From Pseudorasbora parva (Eukaryota; Chordata; Actinopteri; Cypriniformes; Gobionidae), in contig NC_090173.1 in the NCBI RefSeq assembly GCF_024679245.1, positions 52,460,518-52,524,517 of the forward strand: a stretch of 64,000 bases of DNA, written 5' to 3'. The translations under genes and the position numbers were made by a program. Within the stretch, counting starts at the first letter, position 1. Every line of letters begins with the position of its first letter. The notes under the pieces are model-generated. The model searched no databases, was not told the origin of the DNA, and was given only the letters and a program-made list of their open reading frames with translations. This document shows positions 21,538-31,536 of the stretch, piece after piece.

Positions 21538-21562
21538 GCGACAAGACTTTTGTCAGGGACTG
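21538..21562 (+). repeat. Right terminal inverted repeat of the Tc1 element
   Basis: It ends GACTTTTGTCAGGGACTG followed by TA, in the form expected of a Tc1 terminus. A related word, CGACAAAACTTTTGTC, occurs at about 21,342-21,357, just after the gene, as an internal repeat. No reverse complement of this end occurs between 19,700 and 20,260. Confidence 0.7.
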
Positions 21563-21727
21563 TATATGCTATTTTAAATAGGCTAATGTAGTCTATGAGA
21601 GAGGTGATGTCTGTGAAAATACTGTGTCAGGCAGGCTACACAAAAAATATATATTTTGTACAAGAAAACAGCATAGGCTTCAAAATAAACTGTTGTTAAA
21701 ATATTGTAAAGTGATTATATGAACTAG

Positions 21728-22158
21728 TGTAACGGATTCACAGAGGCAGGATTCAAAAGCAAGTAATTAGTTTATTTGACGGATAGTGTCACAGAAGTCA
21801 AAACTCAGAACACTGAAGAAGTCCGGATAAGACAGAGCAGTGAGAGAGGCTCTGTTGGCGACACGGGCAGGCTGTGAGCAGCTGTGACTCGGGAGGTCGG
21901 TACAGGTAATCCGGGAAGGGATCCAGCGTTTCACGGAAGGGGGAAACGACAACCAACACGGAGACACAAGGGGAAACATCCAACAACGCTCTGACAAAGA
22001 CAAGAGAGAAACAGAGAGACTAAATAGGGTGAAGGTGATGAGTTGCAGCTGGTGCAGGTGATCAGCCACAGGTGCGTGATGAGCCAATCCCAGGCTCCGC
22101 CCTCACCTACATTCAACACGCACCCAAGAGTGAGACAGGGAATCCATGAACCGTGACA
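21728..22158 (-). repeat. 3' LTR of the chromovirus
   Basis: A 431-bp LTR starting TGTAACGG and ending CCGTGACA on the + strand (TG...CA in either reading). It is identical along its length to 26438-26868. The minus-strand TATA-like CTATTTAG lies at 22020-22027. Confidence 0.95.
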
Positions 22159-22170
22159 GTACCCCTTCCC
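22159..22170 (-). promoter_or_regulatory. Polypurine tract of the chromovirus
   Basis: The minus-strand purine run AGGGGAAGGGGTAC directly precedes the 3' LTR and overlaps the last codons of pol. This is the expected plus-strand DNA primer. Confidence 0.8.
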
Positions 22171-25100
22171 CTAGGAGCGTCCCCTGACGCTCCCAGCCGA
22201 CCTTACCTGTTGATTGTAATCATCAATAAGGGAGTGATCCAGAATGTCCCTAGCAGGAACCCAACTTCTCTCCTCCGGACCGTAACCTTCCCAGTCCACC
22301 AAGTACTGGAAACCGCGTCCCCTCCGTCTAGAATCCAGAATGCGATTAACCGAATAAGTTGGTTCCCCATCTACGAGTCGCGGCGGTGGGGGAACCGGGA
22401 CTGGCGGATTAAGGTGGGAGTGAAAAACAGGTTTGATTTTGGATACATGGAAGGCGGGATGAATCCTCCTGTACGCCGGAGGGAGTTTGAGGCGGACTGT
22501 CACCGGACTAATGATCTTGGTGACAGTGAACGGGCCGATAAATTTGGGAGCAAGTTTATTAGATACGGAGCGGAGAGGAATGTTCTTGGTAGAAAGCCAC
22601 ACTTTTTGACCGACGACGTAAACGGGAGGCTTAGACCGGTGGCGATCGGCTTTAGCCTTGGTGCGCGCTCCCACCTGGAGCAGAGTCTCATGGGCTCTGG
22701 TCCATGTGCGATGACACCTCTGGATAAAGGCGTGAACAGAGGGGACCGCGACCTCGGAATCCAGACTAGGAAAAATAGGTGGCTGGTAACCTACACTACA
22801 CTCAAATGGCGAAAGGCCCGTAGATGACACTGGTAACGAGTTATGAGCGTACTCAACCATAGAGAGTTGCTGGCTCCAGGATGAAGGATTCTTGGATACC
22901 AAACATCGCAACACTCTCTCCAGATCCTGATTGGCTCTCTCGGTCTGACCGTTGCTTTGGGGGTGATAACCCGAAGACAGACTAACCGTGGCTCCTAGTA
23001 ATTTACAAAACTCCTGCCAAAATTTGGACACAAATTGGGAACCTCTGTCGGAGACCACGTCCATCGGGAGGCCATGTAACCGAAAGACGTGATCTACTAC
23101 AGATACCGCTGTCTCCTTGGCTGAGGGTAATTTGGGCAAGGGAATGAAATGTGCTGCCTTCGAGAATCGGTCCACGACGGTCAAAACGACCGTCTTGCCC
23201 TGGGAGGGCGGGAGGGCGGTAACAAAATCTAGAGCGATGTGGGACCAGGGTCTCGAAGGAACAGACAGCGGCTGAAGTAACCCCTGGGGAGGTTGGTTAG
23301 ATGTCTTACCAACCGCACAGACCGAGCAAGCCAAAACAAAACTGCGAACGTCGCGAGCCATAAGTGGCCACCAAAATCGTTGCTTTATTAGACTGCAAGT
23401 GCGGTTTACCCCTGGATGACAGGCAATGTTGGAGCAGTGACCCCATTTGAGGACCTCGGATCTTAACCCCTCCGGAACGAACAAACAACTCGGTGGGCCG
23501 CCGGGCGGGGGCGTTACCCCTTCTAAGGCCACTTTGACCTTCGATTCGATCTCCCATGTGAGTGTAGAGATAACTATCTTCTCTGGCAAAATACACTCGG
23601 GAGTAACCGGGCGTTCGGAAGCATCAAAAATACGAGATAAAGAGTCGGGTTTGATGTTTTTAGACCCGGGGCGGTACGAGAGAACAAAGTCAAAACGTCC
23701 GAAAAAAAGTGCCCACCGAGCCTGCCTGGAGTTGAGTCTTTTAGCAGATCTAATATATTCAAGGTTCTTATGATCCGTCCATACAATAAAAGGTACCCCC
23801 GACCCTTCAAGCCAATGACGCCACTCCTCCAACGCTAACTTGACGGCCAACAACTCTCTGTTACCAATGTCATAATTGCGTTCGGCAGGAGAAAGACGAT
23901 GGGAGAAAAACGCGCACGGGTGCATCTTGTCATCTGAGGGAGAGCGCTGTGAAAGAACCGCTCCTACCCCCACCTCTGACGCGTCGACCTCTACCACGAA
24001 CTGACGTGTGGGATCAGGGGCGACTAAGATGGGAGCCGAAACAAAGCGGCTTTTCAGTTTGGCGAATACAGCCTCGGCTGTATCGGACCACCTGAACGTC
24101 ATTCGGGGAGAGGTCAAGGCAGTCAGAGGTGCGGCTAGTTGGCTGAAATTGCGAATAAAACGCCGATAGAAATTGGCGAACCCCAGAAACCTCTGTAGGG
24201 CCTTACGGGAATCTGGACTTGGCCAATCCATCACAGCCTTAACCTTGTCGGGATCCATGCGCATTCCCTCCGATGACACGATGTACCCTAAAAAAGGAAC
24301 AGACTGTGCATGAAAAGCGCATTTCTCCGCCTTGACAAAAAGCCCATTCTCTAGCAACCTCTGAAGCACTCGTCTGACGTGTCGAACATGTTCCTGGAGA
24401 GACGAAGAAAAAATCAAAATGTCATCCAGGTAGACATATATGAATTGGTCGACCATGTCTCTCAACACATCATTGACGAGTGCCTGGAAAACCGCTGGGG
24501 AGTTGGAAAGGCCGAAAGGCATGACCAAGTATTCAAAATGCCCCCTGGGGGTATTAAATGCGGTTTTCCATTCATCCCCCTCCCTGATGCGAACCAAATG
24601 ATAAGCGTTACGTAAGTCCAACTTCGTGAAGACGGATGCTCCCTGTAACCTCTCGAAAGCTGAAGACATCAACGGCAAAGGATAGGTATTCTTTACCGTG
24701 ATGTTATTCAGCCCTCGGTAATCAATGCAAGGTCGCAGAGAACCATCCTTCTTCCCCACGAAGAAGAACCCCGCCCCCGCTGGAGAAGAGGAAGGGCGGA
24801 TGAATTTGGAGGCTAGAGAATCAGAAATATATTTCTCCATGGCCTCCCTCTCTGGAATAGAAAGAGAGTATAGTTTGCCCTTAGGCGGAGACTTACCTGG
24901 GAGTAAATCTATAGCACAGTCATAGGGACGATGCGGAGGGAGAGAAGCAGCTCGGGACTTACTGAACACTTCCTTCAGGTCGAGGTACTCCGGAGGCACG
25001 TTAGACAGATTCACCGTCTCACTCTGAAAAACAGAACGAGAAACAGACGCACAAGCAGACACCAAACAAGACTCATAACATCTATCACTCCACGCAGACA

Positions 25101-25557
25101 CAGAGTTTTGTCCCCAGTCAACCCTTGGATTGTGTAACTCCAGCCAAGGGTGACCGAGGACAACGGGAGCCAAAGGGGAGTCCAGGATGAAAAATGAAAT
25201 GCGTTCTGTGTGGTTGCCGGAAGTGATCAGTGTAAGTGGTTCAGTGGTGAATGAAATGTCAGGGAGAACTTGTCCGTTGAGTGCGTTGACAGAAATGGTG
25301 TTCTTGAGTGCAATGGTGGGTATGTTAAGTTTGTGAGAAAGGGCAGAGTCAATGAAGTTACCTTCCGCTCCCGAGTCGAGGAGGGCGAGGCTGGAAAAAT
25401 CCTGAGCTGCCCACAGCAATCTCACCGGGAGGAGAGTGGAGGATGAGGTCTTTTCCACGGAGATCCCGCCCGACAGTAGCCTTCCTTTTACCGCCGGGCG
25501 TGGTCTTTTACCGGGCAGGAGTCTAGCAGGTGTCCGTTCCCGCCGCAGTACAGGCAA
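22171..25557 (-). CDS. pol: Chromovirus pol polyprotein (PR-RT-RH-IN-chromodomain)
   Basis: 1128 codons open from a non-ATG start, in the -1 frame relative to gag with about 70 bp overlap, so expression probably needs -1 frameshifting. No canonical slippery heptamer is obvious. Protease DSG is at residues 61-63. RT has YLDD at 376-379. RNase H residues are D525, E568 and D595. Integrase has an HHCC finger (H707, H714, C744, C747), D777, D837 and E873 with 35 residues between the last two, and a GPF module at 1008-1010. A chromodomain (about 1068-1117, [15 protein letters not shown]) should bind modified histone H3 and steer integration. All catalytic residues are present, and the length is full for the sushi group. 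Confidence 0.95.
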   Translation of the reverse strand: MPVLRRERTPARLLPGKRPRPAVKGRLLSGGISVEKTSSSTLLPVRLLWAAQDFSSLALLDSGAEGNFIDSALSHKLNIPTIALKNTISVNALNGQVLPDISFTTEPLTLITSGNHTERISFFILDSPLAPVVLGHPWLELHNPRVDWGQNSVSAWSDRCYESCLVSACASVSRSVFQSETVNLSNVPPEYLDLKEVFSKSRAASLPPHRPYDCAIDLLPGKSPPKGKLYSLSIPEREAMEKYISDSLASKFIRPSSSPAGAGFFFVGKKDGSLRPCIDYRGLNNITVKNTYPLPLMSSAFERLQGASVFTKLDLRNAYHLVRIREGDEWKTAFNTPRGHFEYLVMPFGLSNSPAVFQALVNDVLRDMVDQFIYVYLDDILIFSSSLQEHVRHVRRVLQRLLENGLFVKAEKCAFHAQSVPFLGYIVSSEGMRMDPDKVKAVMDWPSPDSRKALQRFLGFANFYRRFIRNFSQLAAPLTALTSPRMTFRWSDTAEAVFAKLKSRFVSAPILVAPDPTRQFVVEVDASEVGVGAVLSQRSPSDDKMHPCAFFSHRLSPAERNYDIGNRELLAVKLALEEWRHWLEGSGVPFIVWTDHKNLEYIRSAKRLNSRQARWALFFGRFDFVLSYRPGSKNIKPDSLSRIFDASERPVTPECILPEKIVISTLTWEIESKVKVALEGVTPPPGGPPSCLFVPEGLRSEVLKWGHCSNIACHPGVNRTCSLIKQRFWWPLMARDVRSFVLACSVCAVGKTSNQPPQGLLQPLSVPSRPWSHIALDFVTALPPSQGKTVVLTVVDRFSKAAHFIPLPKLPSAKETAVSVVDHVFRLHGLPMDVVSDRGSQFVSKFWQEFCKLLGATVSLSSGYHPQSNGQTERANQDLERVLRCLVSKNPSSWSQQLSMVEYAHNSLPVSSTGLSPFECSVGYQPPIFPSLDSEVAVPSVHAFIQRCHRTWTRAHETLLQVGARTKAKADRHRSKPPVYVVGQKVWLSTKNIPLRSVSNKLAPKFIGPFTVTKIISPVTVRLKLPPAYRRIHPAFHVSKIKPVFHSHLNPPVPVPPPPRLVDGEPTYSVNRILDSRRRGRGFQYLVDWEGYGPEERSWVPARDILDHSLIDDYNQQVRSAGSVRGRS

Positions 25558-26420
25558 AGACCACGGGATCTCCGTCTTGCCTTCTCCTCCCGGGAGAGCC
25601 GAGCTCGACCCACCTGCATGGGCTCCGGGTCGAAGGTGTAGCTGACCGCATCAGTTGCGCTGGCCTGAGGGCATTCGACACTCCCATGCTGAGGCTCCAT
25701 CCTGGACCTCAGCCGACTCAGACGAGCGTCCACCCTCAAAGCAAGGTCAATGAGACCGTCAATCTTCTCCGGAAGGTCGATGGCGAATATCTCCTTCTGG
25801 ATGCGGTCAGCCAGCCCATGCAGGAACATGTCCCACTGTGCCTCCTCGTTCCACTTGCACTCGGCGGCCAGGGTGCGGAACTCGATGGAATAATCCGAGA
25901 CCGAGCGGTTACCTTGGCGGAGCTCTGCGAGTTGACGTGCCGCTTCTCTTCCGGTCACCGCTCGGTCAAACACCCTTCTCATCTCTGCCGCCAGCGTCTG
26001 GAACGAGGAGCAGCAAGGATGTTGGTTCTCCCACACCGCCGTTCCCCAAAGTGCGGCTCGTCCGGAGAGCAGGGTGAGGACGAATGCCACCTTGGATCTT
26101 CCCGTGTTGAAAGTCTGCGGTTGAAGAGCGAAAAACAAGGAACACTTGGTAAGGAAGGCTCTGCAATAATTGCTCTCACCGGCATAACTCTCGGGGGTAG
26201 GCAGACGTGGTTCCGGTTGCCGTGATGCAGATGGTGTGTGGGGAATCGGCGGTGGGTCGGGCACAGTGGGACCGACGAGTTGTTGCATCTGTTGGGTCAG
26301 CTCGGCCACCCGTGCCACCAAGGTGTGTACTGCCTGTCCTGTGGCAGTTAAGTTCGCCTCCTGCTGGTCCAGTCTCTCGTTGCTGCTGGTCAGTAGGGCG
26401 TTGATACTCGCTGAATCCAT
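25488..26420 (-). CDS. gag: Chromovirus gag polyprotein
   Basis: 310 codons from an ATG only 17 nt inside the 5' LTR. The N-terminus (about 10-50) is helical and Q/E-rich and could form a coiled coil. The middle is a sushi-type capsid region ([56 protein letters not shown]). The C-terminus ends in one CCHC zinc knuckle, [14 protein letters not shown], for RNA binding. Gag would assemble the cytoplasmic particle. This lineage gave rise to domesticated mammalian genes such as PEG10 and RTL1. The frame is unbroken and matches the intact pol. Confidence 0.93.
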   Translation of the reverse strand: MDSASINALLTSSNERLDQQEANLTATGQAVHTLVARVAELTQQMQQLVGPTVPDPPPIPHTPSASRQPEPRLPTPESYAGESNYCRAFLTKCSLFFALQPQTFNTGRSKVAFVLTLLSGRAALWGTAVWENQHPCCSSFQTLAAEMRRVFDRAVTGREAARQLAELRQGNRSVSDYSIEFRTLAAECKWNEEAQWDMFLHGLADRIQKEIFAIDLPEKIDGLIDLALRVDARLSRLRSRMEPQHGSVECPQASATDAVSYTFDPEPMQVGRARLSREEKARRRSRGLCLYCGGNGHLLDSCPVKDHARR

Positions 26421-26425
26421 GGTTG

Positions 26426-26436
26426 GTCAGAGCGTT
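26426..26436 (-). promoter_or_regulatory. Self-priming type primer-binding site
   Basis: The 11 bases just inside the 5' LTR (minus strand AACGCTCTGAC) are exactly complementary to GTCAGAGCGTT in the LTR (26705 down to 26695). That segment starts 31 nt after a TATA-like box and is thus the predicted 5' end of the RNA. No tRNA-type TGG site is present. This matches the Tf1/sushi self-priming arrangement. Confidence 0.75.
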
Positions 26437-26437
26437 C

Positions 26438-26868
26438 TGTAACGGATTCACAGAGGCAGGATTCAAAAGCAAGTAATTAGTTTATTTGACGGATAGTGTC
26501 ACAGAAGTCAAAACTCAGAACACTGAAGAAGTCCGGATAAGACAGAGCAGTGAGAGAGGCTCTGTTGGCGACACGGGCAGGCTGTGAGCAGCTGTGACTC
26601 GGGAGGTCGGTACAGGTAATCCGGGAAGGGATCCAGCGTTTCACGGAAGGGGGAAACGACAACCAACACGGAGACACAAGGGGAAACATCCAACAACGCT
26701 CTGACAAAGACAAGAGAGAAACAGAGAGACTAAATAGGGTGAAGGTGATGAGTTGCAGCTGGTGCAGGTGATCAGCCACAGGTGCGTGATGAGCCAATCC
26801 CAGGCTCCGCCCTCACCTACATTCAACACGCACCCAAGAGTGAGACAGGGAATCCATGAACCGTGACA
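26438..26868 (-). repeat. 5' LTR of the chromovirus
   Basis: A 431-bp LTR identical to 21728-22158, with the ACTAG duplication at its right edge. It carries the promoter that would drive the element. Confidence 0.95.
26705..26737 (-). promoter_or_regulatory. Predicted chromovirus promoter and RNA start
   Basis: Minus-strand CTATTTAG (26737-26730) is a TATA-like box. The T of TATTTA lies 31 nt before the G at 26705, where the self-priming word GTCAGAGCGTT begins. The start is inferred from this spacing and from the complementarity, not from expression data. Confidence 0.6.
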
Positions 26869-27374
26869 ACTAGGCAACACGAACGACCGTTTAAAAAGCA
26901 ATATGCAAAAGCAAAATTTAATATCTCTGTAATGGATTGAGAAAAGTGCGTGCAACCTATTGAAATGTGGATTAGTAATTATTTGGGTTAGCAAAATAAC
27001 AAAATTATAGTTTTCCTCATGTGCAACCAATATAGAAATTAAGCGTGGAATAAACATTTTACATTTTTCAAACTGACTCAATGGAGGTTAGTGATTAGGC
27101 TATCGTAATTCTGACCCAAATTGCTTTTTCGCCTTTTTGGCTGTTGTTTTAAATGGTGATATTTTTGCAAATGTTTCTTGAAAACATTAATGATATCGGT
27201 CCACTGGAATGCAATCACTTTTAATTTAAAACGGGTTTATTTAAAGCAATTATTTTTCAAACAGATGGCATTAGAAATATAGGCCTGCCCCTAACAAAAG
27301 CTTGCTTCAAATACAAGCCTGTTCCCTTCTGCAGTTCAGGTAAATAAAGGCCCGGTCTTTATTTGAAGAATTAC

Positions 27375-27594
27375 AATAATTAAAGGGGTAGGAGTATATA
27401 AGTTTTACTTCTTCCTACTCCTTTTTCGTTCATGAGATAGAATGAATTTATTTTTTTTCTTTTATTTATTATTATTTTTATTTATTTTTCTTTTATTTAT
27501 TTTTTTCTCTTTCACCTTTACTTGTTTCTTTTAATAATGTATGAACATTATTGTATTTTTATTTCTCTCATGTTTGAAAATAAACAAATAAACT
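27375..27594. mobile_element. LINE 3'-tail insertion, TSD AATTAC
   Basis: A T-rich 220-bp piece ending AAATAAACAAATAAACT is flanked by AATTAC (27369-27374 and 27595-27600). Removing it restores the right TIR of the 18350-27602 element. It looks like the 3' end of a target-primed retroelement, of unknown clade. Confidence 0.6.
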
Positions 27595-27602
27595 AATTAC
27601 GG

Positions 27603-28103
27603 TATGTAACTCTTCTTTCAGACAAACAGATATGAGCTATATAAAAAATGTCCTAGCTCTTTCAAGCTTTATAATAGCAGTAAATAAAGTTAATGAAGGG
27701 GGTTAATAAAGGCCTTCTGAAGCAAATCAATGCATTTGTGTAAGAAAAATATCCTTATTTAAAACTTTATTAATTAAATTACCTAGCTTCAGGCCGATCG
27801 CTTTCCATATTCAACTTACGTAAAAAGTGTAGCACCTCTCACAGTCCAAAATGCTTACACTATCTCTGATGAGCGTAACTGGTATGTAATGTCGTCAGAC
27901 GTAGCGTTAGCATTTTGATAAACTCAGCCATCTGGACAAACTCAAGTATGTGGATCAGTAAGAATCATCCTGTCTGTGTTGTATCTTTACGTATTTACTT
28001 TAATTGCTTGACTTTCCTGCAGTAAATCAGTCAGTCAATCAGCATGATCTTTTATGTTGAAGTTGGTTAACCAAGGAAGTCTTGCAATGTGATGGAGACA
28101 CCA
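27603..28103 (+). repeat. LRR cassette 5, left part (exon lost)
   Basis: Cassette intron resumes after the 18350-27602 element. It has the relic exon tail near 27,916-27,957 with GTAAGAATC and the conserved GAAGTTGGTTAACCAAGG word, then is cut at 28104. After the next insertion (from 37871) only 30 bases of the pre-exon region remain recognisable. The acceptor AG is not conserved and no LRR exon follows. Confidence 0.75.
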
Positions 28104-28126
28104 CCCAGATGGCAGACAAACAGTGA

Positions 28127-28450
28127 ATCAGCGTTGAATCAATGTTAATGCATGAACTAAAATATCATTGAATCAATGTTGAGATGTCAATGTTGAGAAT
28201 GTTGATTTTTCATCAGGTTTGCACCCTGAAATAATGTTATTTCAACGATGAAAAATAGATCAAGATGGGCTTAAAATCAATAGTTTTCCAACTAAAATTA
28301 AACCACTTATTTAAGTGAATCAATGTTGAATCAATGTTAATGCATCAATCAAAATATCATTGAATCAATATTGAAATATAACATTGATTTTTCATCAGGT
28401 TTGCACCCTGAAATAATGTTATTTCAACAATAAAAAATAGATCAATCTTG
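28127..28450. repeat. Tandem duplication of about 190 bp
   Basis: 28,127-28,265 and 28,317-28,450 are near copies, sharing CATCAGGTTTGCACCCTGAA and ATAATGTTATTTCAAC. They form the subterminal region of the CCCAGAT element. Confidence 0.75.
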
Positions 28451-29263
28451 CTTTATGTACAGCAGGATTCTATACCAGTTAATTTGTCTCTTTATTTTAT
28501 TCATTTTAATCAGAGACCATGTGTGGCTGCAGTCGATATGATTTTGCATCAAAAAGTCACTCAAAGTAAACAACATCCTTTAGTTTACATGCAAATGTAT
28601 TTATTTATGCCCCCACAGTTACAACAGGAAATCTCACATTGACTTGAAACAATTACATCTGAATTTATAACACAAATGAGAAGAGCCTGGAAAAACATGA
28701 CAACGTGCATCTGCAAAATGGAAGTAAATACAAATGTAAACTTGCCGAATAAATATAGAAATTACATAGTACTACTGAAAGAAAGAAGGTAGAAGAAAGA
28801 ATAATACTGCAAACTCAGGGGGTTCCACCATAAGCAATGCCCCGAAGCCTTTCAGGTTGTAATGGAGAGTTTTGCACCGTCCCAGCAAAGATAAACTCTG
28901 ATGAAACTCTTTTTATCAGCATTCACAGCATCTAATACAACAAGAAGTTAGTAAATATTTGGAAATGTGATTAATTATACATTACAAATATAGCCTACTA
29001 CAAAATGAAGTGAAACTTGAAATTTTATCAAAATCTTGATATCCCAGTTAAAACGGTAACATTAAATTCAGGACTATTTAATGCATTTTAGTATAGACTT
29101 TAAAGGACCTGCAGACACACAATGAATGAAAAAGCAAAGTGACTATATCTGGTGTTTTATCTAATAATATTGTATTTAATAGTAAATAAATAAAGTGTGA
29201 AAATGAAACAAGTAAATGAATGACCAAATAGCTAAATTAAGAAAATAAAAGAGGAGCTGTATA
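28451..29263. other. No gene recognised
   Basis: AT-rich body of the CCCAGAT-ended element. Short open frames have no recognisable motif. Confidence 0.45.
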
Positions 29264-29271
29264 GGCTACAT

Positions 29272-30474
29272 TAGTGTTGTCACGATACCAAAATTATGAC
29301 TTCGATACGATATCAGACTAAAATATCGATATATCGATACTAAATCGATACCACAGTAAAAAAATAAATAAATAAATAAATAAGATAAGATGCTTAATAT
29401 GACAACAGAACTTGTTATTATTCATTTTTATTTTTTACTAAAAATTCATGTGGCCAGCATGTTCCTTAGGGTTGGGCATCGTTTTGATTTGAACAATTAT
29501 TGATCAACTGATCAATTACTATTAAAATTATCTCACAAATGTTTGCTATCTCAATGTATTTTTTACAATGGGGTAATTGTGTTGCAATAGCTTACACACA
29601 GCACAAGAAAGCTTGATTTCGAATGGTAAATTGAATTTAAAAAGAAGAGTAAACAGTAATAAAATAAGAACAAATAAACAGATTACAAACAATAGCACAA
29701 ATAAATGCAATAGAATAGAAGATACAAATTAAATAGACTGCTTTATTTTTTCAGGTAGGTCTAACATTCAGATAAGAAACTGAATTAAAAAAATGCATAG
29801 TAATTACATTTAAAACAACATTGGATAATGTTCTTTGTAAAAAATTCAATAGCGTACAGATTAAACTATTAAAGTTACACAAGTTGATCAGTCAAGAGCA
29901 GTGTGATCGTTTGTCTTTTTGTAGTTTGAATAGCAAATGACTGCGGTCCCTTTAAGACTAACAGACGCATGGATCCTAAACACTGTTCCTGTTACTCGTT
30001 CTTCCTGAACTGTTTGCGACTGTGTTTACGTTAATACTCTTCCAGATGTGCACTGATAATTCTTTGAGTGTATTTGACCAATAATAAGCTGGAAAAGGAA
30101 GCAAATGTTTGCACTTGGATCATGTCAGAGGCGGCTTTATTAGGGTAGGCTATGTGTGTGTGCGCTTCAGATGTGAGCACGAAATCTGCGGGGATTAGTA
30201 GAATTAATTTATGTGCAATCCCGCGCGAAATTCAGACCGATCACACACTAACACTAACACAATGTTATGAGGAAAAAGTCCAGCAGAACGCGCGTTCGCC
30301 GTGCTCAGAGGTTAACCGAGCTGAGTGAGAATATGCCGGTGTGTGTGTGTCAACTCGCTGACGGTCAGAGAGGAGAGCGCAGCTGATATCGATACTGTAA
30401 AAACTGAGAATCGTATCGTTTCAGATATTCCAGTATCGATATATATCGAAATATCGATATTTTTGACAACACTA
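29272..30474. mobile_element. Non-autonomous hAT-like element, copy 1, TSD GGCTACAT
   Basis: The ends TAGTGTTGTCA / TGACAACACTA are flanked by exact GGCTACAT duplications (29264-29271, 30475-30482). The termini are rich in ATCGATAT words. The 1203-bp body matches 43910-45102 closely. Inside, near 29,470, is a TTAGGGTTGGGCATCG word that is itself the end of another repeat family, so the element is a composite. No transposase. Confidence 0.9.
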
Positions 30475-30576
30475 GGCTACATGGTGGTTTGGAAGAGATT
30501 TTTTTTCCATTTACAACACGAACTGGAGGCACAACTGTTTACTAAAATTTCTGTAGTTTGATATAGCTGCCTACAG

Positions 30577-30800
30577 AACGTCTCGGTTACGTATGTAACC
30601 CTCGTTCCCTGAGGAGGGAACGGAGACGTAACGTCAGTGACTGACGAATGGGGGTTTCACTTAGAAGCCTGTCATCTCCGAGACTAGAAAGCGCCCAATG
30701 GCAGTGCCAATGCCATGGGCATGCGAGATTTGCATGCGTAACTCCGCCTACCCACGTGGGTATATAAGGAAGTAGCTGGCATCATCGCATTATGTTTTAC
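30577..30800 (-). repeat. DIRS terminal repeat, 3' side of element sense
   Basis: It shares 160 bp in inverted form with 36517-36714 but has its own outer 65 bp, containing a small palindrome around CGTTCCCTGAGGAGGGAACG. TATATAAGG occurs near 30,770. Confidence 0.88.
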
Positions 30801-30855
30801 CTGCTGAGGAGCCAAGTTGAACTCCGTTCCAGCGGTACAGCGGATGTGGCAACGG

Positions 30856-30966
30856 GACGTTACGTCTCCGTTCCCTCCTCAGGGAACGAGGGTTACATAC
30901 GTAACCGAGACGTTCCCTTTCGTTCAGTCACTCCGACGTAATGTCAGTGACTGACGAATGGGGGTC
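30856..30966. repeat. DIRS internal complementary region
   Basis: 30856-30914 is the reverse complement of the left terminus and 30912-30966 that of the right terminus. They meet at a shared GTT (30912-30914). In DIRS models this region templates circle closure. Confidence 0.9.
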
Positions 30967-31536
30967 CCAATGCAATAACGCCACTCGGCTGTCTTCCAGT
31001 GCCCTGCGCAAGCGTGAGAACCCTGATGCAAGTTAGAACGGTCAAAGGCCTCTACTTAACGCAGGAATACCAAGGTACACTGGGAGGCATATTCCAGGAG
31101 GAGATATGCGCCAAGATGCCTACCCGTAGGGAGGACTTAGGGATACACGTATGACCCCGGGGGGCTGCATACGGAAGATCACTGGGGTACCAGCCGAAGG
31201 TGGATTTTTAACCCCAGGAGGTGGCAAGGTTGCCAAGGGAATACACCCGCTCAGGGAGGCTTACGGTGGAAATACACATGTGGGGGTCGCCGGAGGGGAA
31301 CCATGCACATGGGGCACCTGGCCGGACACGAGTGTCTGGGCTAAGGGCAGACTTACTGGCGTCGGTGTCGTCAGTGCTGGAGGAGCTCAGGGCTCTCGGG
31401 GAACTCACCTGAGAAGAATATCGCACGTATCCAGTCCGTGGAGTGGAATGGCGAGCAAGCGAAGACACCTGAGCCAATCCATTACCGGCCACTTGTAGAG
31501 GCGAGTACATAGTCGGATACAGGCTCCACTCGGAGG

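Larger units (their letters stand above)
21728..26868 (-). mobile_element. Intact sushi-type Ty3/gypsy chromovirus
   Basis: The two 431-bp LTRs are identical by my read. They are flanked by the 5-bp duplication ACTAG (21723-21727 and 26869-26873). The minus-strand gag (26420-25488) and pol (25557-22171) are both open, with pol in the -1 frame. Pol has protease, RT, RNase H, integrase and a C-terminal chromodomain, the hallmark of chromoviruses. A polypurine tract and a self-priming type primer site are in place. All parts for autonomous retrotransposition appear present, so this is a very recent insertion. Confidence 0.93.
18350..27602. mobile_element. 9.25-kb TIR element (TA duplication) holding Tc1 and chromovirus insertions
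   Basis: The left end CCGTACTTCCTCAAATAAAA and the right end (revcomp CCGTAATTCTTCAAATAAAG, completed across a small LINE insertion) are inverted repeats. The NLR intron is restored if one TA (18348-18349 / 27603-27604) is removed. Minus its passengers the element is about 2.2 kb or less and shows no transposase. TA duplication is compatible with Tc1/mariner or ISL2EU types, and the family is unassigned. Confidence 0.65.

Noticed and set aside
22153..22827. Plus-strand 224-codon frame and other long plus-strand frames at 23,447, 25,530 and 35,383-36,148
   Set aside because: They are antisense shadows of the chromovirus pol/gag and the DIRS gag on the minus strand.
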